A stretch of 64,000 bases of DNA from Kutzneria chonburiensis. Lineage in GTDB: Bacteria; Actinomycetota; Actinomycetes; Mycobacteriales; Pseudonocardiaceae. The stretch covers positions 6,324,001-6,388,000 of the forward strand of contig NZ_CP097263.1 in NCBI RefSeq assembly GCF_028622115.1, given 5' to 3'. How positions within the stretch are numbered: the first letter of the stretch is position 1; every line of letters starts with the position of its first letter. Shown piece after piece: positions 54,607 through 62,552 of the stretch. A program made the translations under genes and the position numbers. The notes beneath the pieces are model-generated. The model did not search any database. It was not told the DNA's origin and saw only the letters and a program-made list of their open reading frames with translations.

Positions 54607-54645
54607 CCAGTCCTGCGAGGCCGCAGGCGGCGCCAACAAGCACCG

Positions 54646-56400
54646 CTAACCGGGGTAGAACGGCACCGCCGTGGAGCCGCGGGGAACGTTGACGCCCTGA
54701 ACCCGCCACACCGAACCCGAGTCAGAGGAGGTCCACATACCGCCTGCGTCCACCACGATCACCGGACGGCTGGGCGCTGCCGTGACGGCTGCGACCGGCG
54801 CGGTCAGGTTGGCCGCGTTGTAGCGCGTGAACACCGGGTTGCCGTCGGCCGCGACCTGCACGATCGGCGACTCCGATGACGAGGTTGCGACCACCAGCTG
54901 GTCCTGGAGCAGCCAGTCGACGCCGACGACGCCGGACAGCACGTCCTGCAGCAGCACCCGGGGCGAGCGCAGAGCCACGGTGTCCGAGTTGGGCGTGCGG
55001 ACCACCGCGCAGACGATGAGCACCGAGTTCGCGATCACCGCTGCCCGCGTGCCGTCCCGGGACAGCCGCAGGTCGGTGATGGTGCCGAACTGGGCAAGGT
55101 CGTTGCTGTTGACCGGACGCGCCACCCACGTGCCATCGGCCGACTTGACCACGCGGGCGACCCTGGTGCCGTCGGCGACCGTCCACACCTCGTTGCTCGG
55201 GTCGGAGGTCGAGTCGGCCGAGACCCAGGTGGGCCTGGTCAGCGTGTTCGCGGTCAGGTCGACCACGGACCCGCCCTGGGTGAGGCCGCCGACGCGCAAC
55301 TCGGCGCTGGTGCCGGGTTTGCTGACAATGGCCAGTTCGGTGCCGTCGATCGACTGGGCCGCGGTCTGCACCACGTAGCTGCCGTTGCCGGCCGGCCCGT
55401 TGATCGGCTTGCCGTCGACCAGCTGCTTGATCCGGCCGTCCTGCACGAGCAGGCCGGTCTGGTCGGGGCCGGGGCTGGTGCCGATGTCGTAGGCCGGCAG
55501 GTCGTTGACCCGCCAGTCCGAGCGCTCCGGCAACAGCGACGCGCCCTCGACCTCGACGCGGATCCGGTTGTTGGTGACGCTGGCCAGCGACTGCACGATC
55601 TGGGCGATCATCAGCTTCACATTGCCCGGCGAGTTCGTGTCGCCCGGGTGGCTGAGGTTGACCAGCACCGCGCCATCACCGGTCTCGTTGCCGCCGGTCT
55701 CCAGCACCGCGTCCGGGCTGAGCGCACTGGTCACCGCGCCCTGCATGGCGTCCGACGGCCCGGACAGCAGCCGGTCGATCACGCGGCCGGGCAGCGTGCT
55801 GGCCGGTTGGGCGACGATGTAGCGCAGGTCGGGCACGAGCACGCGCTTCTGCGGGTCCAGGAAGTACACCCGGGTCTGCCGGTACACCTCGTTGAACCGG
55901 TCGAGCGTCATGAACACGCCCGGCGGCGGTGAGCTGATGCGCCATTGGCCGTCCTGCTTCTCCAGGTCGACCGTCAGCGCGTTCGGGGCCGAGCCCGGCA
56001 CGAATGCGAAGTCGGCGCCGAGGCGGCCGATGATCTGCGTGGTCAGCAGCACCTTGGCCTGGTCCGGCTTGGTCTGGTCGGGCAGCGTGTTGAAGGTGTT
56101 CTGGATGATCGTGATCGAGGACGCCGGCTGCCACTTGCCCTGTGCCGCCTTGGTCAGATAGGGCCGGCCCGCGGCGTAGTTGCTGGTCGGGTCCGCATTG
56201 GCATCCAGGAACGCCCGCACCAGCACATCCGGTGCCAGGCCCGGCGCCGGTTCAGGCACCGGCGCGTTCTTGCCGACCCCGTCCGCCGCCGCGATGCCCT
56301 GCGCCGGCGTCTCATCCGGAATCGCCGCACAGCCCGCGAGCGTGGCCATAACCGTGAGCAGCGCCATCACCAGCACCACCGGCCGCGACCGCCGGATCAC
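54646..56400 (-). CDS. lpqB: Lipoprotein LpqB
   Basis: 584 residues. Lipobox TLAGC (Cys24). A GerMN domain lies at about 190-300, and the C-terminal part is a beta-propeller-like region. LpqB interacts with the extracellular part of MtrB and tunes MtrAB signalling. GTG 56400 overlaps the stop of the repeat-protein gene. Confidence 0.94.
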   Translation of the reverse strand: MIRRSRPVVLVMALLTVMATLAGCAAIPDETPAQGIAAADGVGKNAPVPEPAPGLAPDVLVRAFLDANADPTSNYAAGRPYLTKAAQGKWQPASSITIIQNTFNTLPDQTKPDQAKVLLTTQIIGRLGADFAFVPGSAPNALTVDLEKQDGQWRISSPPPGVFMTLDRFNEVYRQTRVYFLDPQKRVLVPDLRYIVAQPASTLPGRVIDRLLSGPSDAMQGAVTSALSPDAVLETGGNETGDGAVLVNLSHPGDTNSPGNVKLMIAQIVQSLASVTNNRIRVEVEGASLLPERSDWRVNDLPAYDIGTSPGPDQTGLLVQDGRIKQLVDGKPINGPAGNGSYVVQTAAQSIDGTELAIVSKPGTSAELRVGGLTQGGSVVDLTANTLTRPTWVSADSTSDPSNEVWTVADGTRVARVVKSADGTWVARPVNSNDLAQFGTITDLRLSRDGTRAAVIANSVLIVCAVVRTPNSDTVALRSPRVLLQDVLSGVVGVDWLLQDQLVVATSSSESPIVQVAADGNPVFTRYNAANLTAPVAAVTAAPSRPVIVVDAGGMWTSSDSGSVWRVQGVNVPRGSTAVPFYPG

Positions 56401-57092
56401 CGGGCCTCCCCCACGGACTTCGAAGCCAACTCGCCCGCGCCGCTCTTGGTCGGCGCCCCGTTCTGGGTCGGCGCACCGCTTGGCCTGGCTCGGTCGACCG
56501 GCTCCGCCACCTGATCCGGCACGCCATCCAGCTCCGGATCGTGACCAATCAACGCCGGATCAACCTCGGCCGGCACCACATCCGAGGCGGCAGCTCGACC
56601 AGGCACCCCGTCCAAGTCCGGATCATGGCCGATCAACGCCGCATCGACCTCGGCCAGCGCCGCATCGGAGGCGGCAGCTCGACCAGGCACCCCGTCCAAG
56701 TCCGGATCATGGCCGATCAAGGCCGCATCGACCTCGGCCAGCGCCGCATCGGAGGCGGCAGCTCGACCAGGCACCCCATCGAATTCCGGATCATGGCCGA
56801 TCAAGCCCGGATCGACCTCGCCCGGCACCTGGCCCGGGGCAGGGACGGCTGACCGGCCAGGCACCCCATCCAACTCCGGGTCATGGCCAATCAAGCCCGG
56901 ATCGACCTCGTCCGGCACCTGGCCCGCGGCGGGGACGGCTGACCGACCGGGCACACCGTCCAGCTCCGGGTCATGGCCAATCAACGCCGGATCGACGTCG
57001 GCTGGGGCATCGTCGGAGCCGACTGCCTGCGGGGAAGCGGCGGGGGGCTGGTGGCCGGGCACATCGTCGAGCTCGGGGTCGGGGCCGATCAC
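56397..57092 (-). CDS. Acidic tandem-repeat protein inside the mtrAB-lpqB operon
   Basis: 231 residues made of seven copies of a 28-30 residue unit whose core is LIGHDPELDGVPGR; the first copy is degenerate. The core contains D-P-[DE]-L-D-G, which resembles calcium-binding DxDxDG loops (inference). No signal peptide or membrane helix; the last 40 residues are not repeated. GTG 57092 overlaps the mtrB stop, and its own stop overlaps the lpqB GTG. I know of no gene between mtrB and lpqB in mycobacteria or Streptomyces. It could also be a broken-off C-terminal tail of MtrB. Confidence 0.75.
   Translation of the reverse strand: MIGPDPELDDVPGHQPPAASPQAVGSDDAPADVDPALIGHDPELDGVPGRSAVPAAGQVPDEVDPGLIGHDPELDGVPGRSAVPAPGQVPGEVDPGLIGHDPEFDGVPGRAAASDAALAEVDAALIGHDPDLDGVPGRAAASDAALAEVDAALIGHDPDLDGVPGRAAASDVVPAEVDPALIGHDPELDGVPDQVAEPVDRARPSGAPTQNGAPTKSGAGELASKSVGEAR
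56518..56769. repeat. Three 84 bp tandem DNA repeats
   Basis: Units begin at 56518, 56602 and 56686, exactly 84 bp apart. The last two differ at only one base of 84, a synonymous change, so they are a very recent duplication. More diverged 84-90 bp units continue to about 57000. Confidence 0.93.
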
Positions 57093-58873
57093 ACCGTGGT
57101 CGGGCGCGGGGCCGATGCCGGCTGCCAGGCGATGGCGGGCTCGGGGGTGGCCTCGTCGAGCTCCACGGACTCGGCGGGCTGCCAGGCGATTTCCTCAACC
57201 TCGGCCTCCCCGTCGACCTCGGCGACGACGAGGGGGCTGACCTCGGTCTCCTCGATGTCGCGGACGGGGCGCTCCTCGTCGGGGGGTAGGCCGAGCGGAC
57301 TGTCGGTGAGCTCATCGCCCTGGCGGCGGGGCAAGGTGAGGCGGAAGCAGGCGCCCTCGCCGAGTTCGCCCCAGGCCTCGAGCCAACCGCCGTGCAACCG
57401 GGCGTCCTCGACGCTGATCGCGAGGCCCAGGCCGGTGCCGCCGGTGCGGCGGTTACGGGAGGGATCGGCCCGCCAGAAGCGGTTGAACACGAGCTCGGCC
57501 TCGCCCTCGCGCAGGCCGACGCCGAAATCGCGGACGACGATGGCGACGGCGTTCTCGTCGGCGGCGACGCGGACCCGCACGGGCAGGCCCTCACCGTGGT
57601 CGACGGCGTTGTTGAGCAGGTTGCGCAGCACGCGCTCGACCCGGCGGGCGTCGATCTCGGCCGGCACCTCGACGTCGGGCAGGTAGGTCTCGACGGTGAT
57701 GCCGGAGCTGTCGGCGACGGGCCCAACGGCGGCGACAGCCCGTTCGACGACGCCGCGAACATCGACGAGGTCGGCGGTGAGCTCGTCGACGCCGGCGTCC
57801 AGACGGCTGATCTCCAGCAGGTCGCCGAGCAGCGCCTCGAACCGGTCGAGCTCGTCGACCAGCAGTTCGGTGGAGCGGGCCAGTCCGGCGGGGAACTGCT
57901 CACGCGAGGCGTGCAGCACGTCAGCGGCCATCCGCACGGTGGTGAGCGGGGTGCGCAGCTCATGTGACACGTCGGAGGTGAACCGACGCTGCAACAGCCC
58001 GAACTCCTCCAGCTGCCGGATCTGGGCCTGGATGCTCTCGGCCATCTCGTTGTACGACTCGGCCAGCCGGGCCACGTCGTCCTCGCCGACCACGGGCATC
58101 CGGTCGTCGAGCTTGCCGTCGGCGAACCGCTCGGCCACCTCGGCGGCCTGCCGCACCGGGCGGACGACCTGCCGGGTGACCAGGTTGGTGATGCCGGCCA
58201 GCAACAGCAGCAGCGCGATGCCGCCGACGATCAGCGTGTTCTGCACGACCTCGGTGGTGTGCTGCTCGGGGGTGAGCGGGAACAGCAGGTACAGCTGCAC
58301 GGGATGGCTGGCGCTGGGCACCTGGGCACCGACCATGAGCATCGTGGTCGGCACACCGTCACGGGTGACGGTGTGGATCCGGCTGGCGATCTCGTCGTTG
58401 AGCACGAACCGCTTGAGATCGTCGGGGATGTCCCCGTAGTGCGTGGTCGAGGTGACGTTGGTGGTGTCGGTGGTGCGGGCGTCGGCCAGGATCGGCTCGA
58501 AGGCGCCGGCCGACGAGCCGTCGACGTTGCCGGAGCCGCCGCTGGTCAGCGAGTTGAGCGCGGCGTTGAACCGGGTGCTCAGGCTGTCGGGGCCGGCGCT
58601 GACACCGACCAGCTGGTGCTGCACGGCCTTGACGCTGGCCTTGATCTGCGCGGTCGCGGCCTGGGTCTTGCTGCTCAGCATCTGGTCGGTGATCTGCGAC
58701 TGGAGCACCATGCCCAGCACGAAGACGACGGCCGAGGACAGCGCGAGCGTGCTGACCACGACTCGCAGCTGCAACGACCGCCGCCACAGCTCACTGGCTC
58801 GCTGCCAGCGCTCCCGCACCAGGGCCGGCGCCTCCTGCACCCACCGGGCGACCGGCCTGGTGTCGACCCGCAT
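57089..58873 (-). CDS. mtrB: Sensor histidine kinase MtrB
   Basis: 594 residues. Membrane helices at about 37-59 and 213-235 flank an extracytoplasmic domain; then HAMP (about 236-290), HisKA with DVSHELRTPLTTVR (His near 304), and the ATPase with LLNNAVDHGEG, DFGVGL and GTGLGLAIS. The last about 65 residues are acidic and contain two AWQPA motifs. Partner of MtrA, 14 bp downstream of it. Confidence 0.95.
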   Translation of the reverse strand: MRVDTRPVARWVQEAPALVRERWQRASELWRRSLQLRVVVSTLALSSAVVFVLGMVLQSQITDQMLSSKTQAATAQIKASVKAVQHQLVGVSAGPDSLSTRFNAALNSLTSGGSGNVDGSSAGAFEPILADARTTDTTNVTSTTHYGDIPDDLKRFVLNDEIASRIHTVTRDGVPTTMLMVGAQVPSASHPVQLYLLFPLTPEQHTTEVVQNTLIVGGIALLLLLAGITNLVTRQVVRPVRQAAEVAERFADGKLDDRMPVVGEDDVARLAESYNEMAESIQAQIRQLEEFGLLQRRFTSDVSHELRTPLTTVRMAADVLHASREQFPAGLARSTELLVDELDRFEALLGDLLEISRLDAGVDELTADLVDVRGVVERAVAAVGPVADSSGITVETYLPDVEVPAEIDARRVERVLRNLLNNAVDHGEGLPVRVRVAADENAVAIVVRDFGVGLREGEAELVFNRFWRADPSRNRRTGGTGLGLAISVEDARLHGGWLEAWGELGEGACFRLTLPRRQGDELTDSPLGLPPDEERPVRDIEETEVSPLVVAEVDGEAEVEEIAWQPAESVELDEATPEPAIAWQPASAPRPTTV

Positions 58874-58887
58874 CCGTCAAGCCCCGA

Positions 58888-59565
58888 TCACGGAGGACCG
58901 GCCTTGTACCCGACGCCACGGACGGTGAGCACGACCTCGGGGTGCTCGGGATCCTTCTCGACCTTGGAGCGCAGCCGCTGCACGTGCACGTTGACCAGCC
59001 GGGTGTCGGCGGCGTGCCGGTAGCCCCACACCTGCTCGAGCAGGACCTCGCGGGTGAACACCTGGCGCGGCTTGCGGGCCAGGGCCACCAGCAGGTCGAA
59101 CTCCAGCGGCGTGAGCTGGATGGCCTGCCCGTCCCGGGTGACCTCGTGACCCGGCACGTCGATGGCCAGGTCGCCGATGGCCAGCACCTCGGCCGGCTCG
59201 GACTCGGTGCGCCGCAACCGGGTGCGGATGCGCGCGACCAGCTCCTTGGGCTTGAACGGCTTGACCACGTAGTCGTCGGCGCCCGACTCGAGGCCGAGCA
59301 CGATGTCCACGGTGTCGCTCTTGGCCGTGAGCATCACGATCGGCACGCCGGACTCGGCGCGGATCGCCTTGCACACGTCGATGCCGTTCATCCCGGGCAG
59401 CATCAGGTCGAGCAGCACCAGGTCGGGTTTGAGCTCACGGAGCGCGGGCAGTGCCCGCGCGCCGTCGGCCACGACGGCGGTGTCGAAGCCCTCACCGCGC
59501 AGCACGATGGTGAGCATCTCCGCCAGGGCCGGGTCGTCATCGACCACCAGGACGCGTGCCTTCAT
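58888..59565 (-). CDS. mtrA: Response regulator MtrA
   Basis: 225 residues from ATG 59565. The receiver domain has Asp9, Asp10 and phospho-acceptor Asp53 (LLDLMLPG); the OmpR-type winged helix ends VHVQRLRSKVEKDP and VRGVGYKAGPP. It controls cell division and cell-wall genes in actinobacteria. First gene of the mtrA-mtrB-repeat protein-lpqB operon. Confidence 0.97.
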   Translation of the reverse strand: MKARVLVVDDDPALAEMLTIVLRGEGFDTAVVADGARALPALRELKPDLVLLDLMLPGMNGIDVCKAIRAESGVPIVMLTAKSDTVDIVLGLESGADDYVVKPFKPKELVARIRTRLRRTESEPAEVLAIGDLAIDVPGHEVTRDGQAIQLTPLEFDLLVALARKPRQVFTREVLLEQVWGYRHAADTRLVNVHVQRLRSKVEKDPEHPEVVLTVRGVGYKAGPP

Positions 59566-59720
59566 GCCTACCATCGTCGCACTGCTGGCCGGGCGGCCGC
59601 GCGCACCCCAGCGATCACCACCGGCAGCGATCGGTCCGTTGCGCTCCGCCGTTGAGCTCCAGCGGTCGGTCATGAGCCATCACCCACCCTCGTCCCCGTC
59701 GGGTTCACGAGCTACAGCGT

Positions 59721-59765
59721 GTAACGCTCACGGTTCGTTACCGACGTTATAGTTGAAGCTTAAAC
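59721..59765 (+). promoter_or_regulatory. Promoter/operator of the glyoxalase-like gene
   Basis: GTAACG (59721-59726) and CGTTAC (59736-59741) form an inverted repeat. TATAGT at 59748-59753 could be the -10, and an imperfect palindrome GTTGAAGCTTAAAC spans 59752-59765. This arrangement suggests repressor control. Confidence 0.5.
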
Positions 59766-59785
59766 AAGGTCCTCGGGAGGTAACG

Positions 59786-60274
59786 ATGGCGATCCGCCGG
59801 CTCAACCACGCGGTGCTGTACGTGCGCGACACCGAGCGCAGCGTCGCCTTCTACACCGAGGTGCTCGGCTTCCGCGTGGTGCACCAGTTCCCGGGCGCGG
59901 CGTTCCTCCAGGCCCCGGACTCGGACAACGACCACGACCTCGGTCTGTTCCAGGTCGGCCCGGACGCCAAGCCGTCGGGCGCCGGCAAGGACACCGTCGG
60001 CCTGTATCACCTGGCCTGGTCGGTGACGACGCTGTCGGACCTCGCCGAGCACGCCGTCCGACTGCGCGAGGCGGGCGCCCTGGTCGGCGCGTCCGACCAC
60101 GTGACCACGAAGGCCCTCTACGCGAAGGACCCGGACGGCATCGAGTTCGAGGTGTCCTGGCTGGTGCCGCTGGACCGCGTCACCGACGCGATGCGGACGG
60201 CGTCGGGCACCGGCCCGCTGGACATCGACGCCGAGATCGAGCGCTGGGGCGCGGACCTGGTCGGGGCGCTCTGA
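59786..60274 (+). CDS. VOC (glyoxalase/dioxygenase) superfamily protein
   Basis: 162 residues. NHAVLYVRD holds the first metal His, LYHLAWSV the second, and DPDGIEFEVSW the Glu. Resembles catechol 2,3-dioxygenase-like members. GGGAGG lies five bases before ATG 59786. Substrate unknown. Confidence 0.87.
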   Translation: MAIRRLNHAVLYVRDTERSVAFYTEVLGFRVVHQFPGAAFLQAPDSDNDHDLGLFQVGPDAKPSGAGKDTVGLYHLAWSVTTLSDLAEHAVRLREAGALVGASDHVTTKALYAKDPDGIEFEVSWLVPLDRVTDAMRTASGTGPLDIDAEIERWGADLVGAL

Positions 60275-60355
60275 CCGGTCACCAGACCGGGTAATCGGAA
60301 CGGTCGCCGAGCCGGGTCGCGGGCCTGGTCGCGGGGGCGGTCACGGTGCTGGCTC

Positions 60356-60383
60356 AGTTTGTGGCTCACGTGAGCCACAAACT
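60356..60383. terminator. 28 bp perfect palindrome between convergent genes
   Basis: AGTTTGTGGCTCAC is directly followed by its exact complement. It lies between the VOC gene and tmk and probably ends both transcripts. Confidence 0.7.
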
Positions 60384-60404
60384 CGAACCGGCTCCTGAGG
60401 CCGG

Positions 60405-61040
60405 TCAGTTGAGCAGTTCGTCGGCCAAGGCCGCGAAGTCGGCACCGGCGACGCCGTCCACCACGGTCCACGGGGCGAGCCAGCCGGCCTCGACGAACTG
60501 GTCGTAGACGACGGCGCAGCGGGCCTGGAGACCGTCATCGGTCTCGTAGCTGTCCCGTTCGCGCTCGGTCTGCTCACGCCCGGCGGCGCGCGCAGCGGCG
60601 ACCTCGACCGGCACTCGGAGGAGCAGCTGACGGTCGGGCAGCGGGAGCCCGAAGCGATCGACCTCGAGGTCGTGAACCCAGCGCACGAAATCGCCGTTTA
60701 CATCCTCATGCAGCCGCGCCGCCCCGTACGCCGCGTTCGACGCGATGTACCGGTCCAGCAGCACGACGTCGTGCGCGGCGAGCGCGTCGGCGATCACCGG
60801 CGCGGCGGCCTGGCGGTCCAGCGCGAACAGCACGGCCATGCCGTGCACGGACTTCACCAGATCGCCGAGCCGCAGGTACATGGCGTCGCGCACCAGGTCG
60901 GCGTGCACGTCCTCGCCGTAGCGGGGGAAGGCGATCCTGGTCGCCGTCGCACCCCGCTTGTCCAGCTCCGCGGTCAGCGCATCGGACAGCGTTCGCTTGC
61001 CCGCGCCGTCCAGTCCCTCGATCACGACCAGCCTCGCCAC
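60405..61040 (-). CDS. tmk: Thymidylate kinase
   Basis: 211 residues. P-loop EGLDGAGKRT, FPRYGEDV, and DRYIASNAAYGAAR. Phosphorylates dTMP to dTDP. The GAGKRT P-loop and ASNAAY segment follow the M. tuberculosis enzyme. Upstream of the mtr operon as in mycobacteria. Confidence 0.95.
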   Translation of the reverse strand: MARLVVIEGLDGAGKRTLSDALTAELDKRGATATRIAFPRYGEDVHADLVRDAMYLRLGDLVKSVHGMAVLFALDRQAAAPVIADALAAHDVVLLDRYIASNAAYGAARLHEDVNGDFVRWVHDLEVDRFGLPLPDRQLLLRVPVEVAAARAAGREQTERERDSYETDDGLQARCAVVYDQFVEAGWLAPWTVVDGVAGADFAALADELLN

Positions 61041-61153
61041 GGGCGTCCACCCTACGGACTTAACCGATCGGGTGATGAAACGGCCCTGGTTGGACGGGAC
61101 TCTGACGGCTGGGCAACCTATCGTGTTCGTACCCGCGCCAGACGTAGCCGCAG

Positions 61154-62494
61154 ATGGGAAGGGCCGTGGGCGGAGTCGACTACTACGAGTTGCTGGAGAT
61201 CAAGCCTGGCGCTTCCCAGGCGGAGATCAAGTCTGCCCACCGGTCCCTGGTGAAGGTGCTGCATCCGGACGCCGGTGGCAGCCAGATCATGTTCCGGCTG
61301 GTCCAGGAGGCGTACGAGACGCTCTCCGATCCGACCCGGCGCGCTGCCTACGACCAGCGCCGGGCCCGCGGCGTGCCCGAGCAGCGGCGGCCGCGGCCGC
61401 CGACGCCGGAGTGGGAGACGTGGGAGGAGTACCAGGAGGAGACCGCCCACGCCGAGCGCGAGGAGCGGCCGCCGGAACCGCCGCCGCGACCGGCCGGCTT
61501 CCCGTCCGGGCTGCGGACCATCCCGACCGACACGATCCCGTGGTGGCAGCGGGTCAACCCGGACGCCAAGGTGCACTGGCGGCCCGGCTTCGGCTGGGCC
61601 CAGCGCTGGTTCTTCACCGTCGCCGCGGTGTGGACCGCGCTGCTGGTCGCCACCGTGGTGCCCATGCTGACCAGCGGGTTCTCCTATGTCGCGGTGATCG
61701 TGATCGTGCCCATCGCCTACGTGGCCGTGACGATCGCGGGCAAGGCGACGCCCAAGTTCCTGTCGGTGATCACCTACATCTGGGCTGCCGGCATGGCCGC
61801 GCTGGGCTTCTACGCCGTCACCACGGGGGCGCTGTCGGGCATCGCCGTGGTGCTGCTGGCCGCCGGCGTGTTCGCGCTGCCGCCGCTGGGCCGCTGGTAC
61901 CTGTCCTCGCGGGTGACCGAGCGGATCTTCACGCACGACTTCCGCACGTTCAACCTGTTCGGCGCACCCGGCACGCGACTGCTGCCGTCCGAGGACGAGC
62001 CGGTCAAGGACTGCACCCGCAGCGAGTGGATGACGCTGGACCTGCTGTCCGGCTACCTCGGCCAGATACCGGCCGCGCGCATCTTCCACGGCCTGGCCTG
62101 GCCCGGCTCCTCGCGGGCCGAGGTCGACCACGCCGTGCTGTGCGGACGGAAGCTGCTGCTGATCGAGTCCCGGGCCTGGCCGGCCGGGCACTACACCAGC
62201 GACGGCAACGGCGGCCTGCTGCGCGACGGCGAGAGCTTCGACGGCGCGTCGCTGCGGCTGGGCCGGACCGTCGCCGCGTACCAGATGCTGCTGCCCAAGG
62301 TCCAGGTCGAGGGCATCGTGCTGGTGCACACCGACGAGCCTGGTCTGGTGACCTGCCGGATGCCGGACAGCGTGCCGCTGGAGGTGCTCAGCCCCGAGAC
62401 GTTCGTCCGACACGTCGGCGCCCGGCTCGCCGACGAGCCCGCCGTGGTGGAGCGCGACGTGTTCCTGACCCTGTTGGACCAGGTCAAGGCCTAG
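61154..62494 (+). CDS. J-domain membrane protein with NERD-like C-terminus
   Basis: 446 residues. A J-domain at about 8-70 has the HPD motif (KVLHPDAGG), needed to stimulate DnaK. A Pro/Glu-rich linker follows, then about four membrane helices (about 155-265). The last about 130 residues resemble NERD, a nuclease-related fold: RAEVDHAVLCGRKLLLIES, with Arg where the catalytic Lys is usual. GTG 61166 is an alternative start. No dnaK is nearby. Confidence 0.75.
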   Translation: MGRAVGGVDYYELLEIKPGASQAEIKSAHRSLVKVLHPDAGGSQIMFRLVQEAYETLSDPTRRAAYDQRRARGVPEQRRPRPPTPEWETWEEYQEETAHAEREERPPEPPPRPAGFPSGLRTIPTDTIPWWQRVNPDAKVHWRPGFGWAQRWFFTVAAVWTALLVATVVPMLTSGFSYVAVIVIVPIAYVAVTIAGKATPKFLSVITYIWAAGMAALGFYAVTTGALSGIAVVLLAAGVFALPPLGRWYLSSRVTERIFTHDFRTFNLFGAPGTRLLPSEDEPVKDCTRSEWMTLDLLSGYLGQIPAARIFHGLAWPGSSRAEVDHAVLCGRKLLLIESRAWPAGHYTSDGNGGLLRDGESFDGASLRLGRTVAAYQMLLPKVQVEGIVLVHTDEPGLVTCRMPDSVPLEVLSPETFVRHVGARLADEPAVVERDVFLTLLDQVKA

Positions 62495-62520
62495 TCCGTT
62501 CGGGTGAGCCGGAAACCGTG

Positions 62521-62552
62521 TTTCGGTGTGCCGCTAGGCGGGACTCGCGGGG
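62521..62552. repeat. Half copy of the dispersed convergent-gene repeat
   Basis: TTTCGGTGTGCCGCTAGGCG followed by GGACTCGCGGGG. Same arm as at 18290-18323. The GH92 gene ends inside it: the element supplies its TAG stop and its last five or six codons. Confidence 0.8.

Noticed and set aside
56530-57000. The repeats as a CRISPR-like or noncoding satellite
   Set aside because: Units are 84 or 90 bp, always a multiple of three, keep one open frame, and vary mostly at synonymous or conservative positions, so they are coding.
60356-60383. CRP site in the tmk-VOC gap
   Set aside because: It is a continuous 28 bp palindrome between convergent gene ends, which fits a terminator better than an operator.
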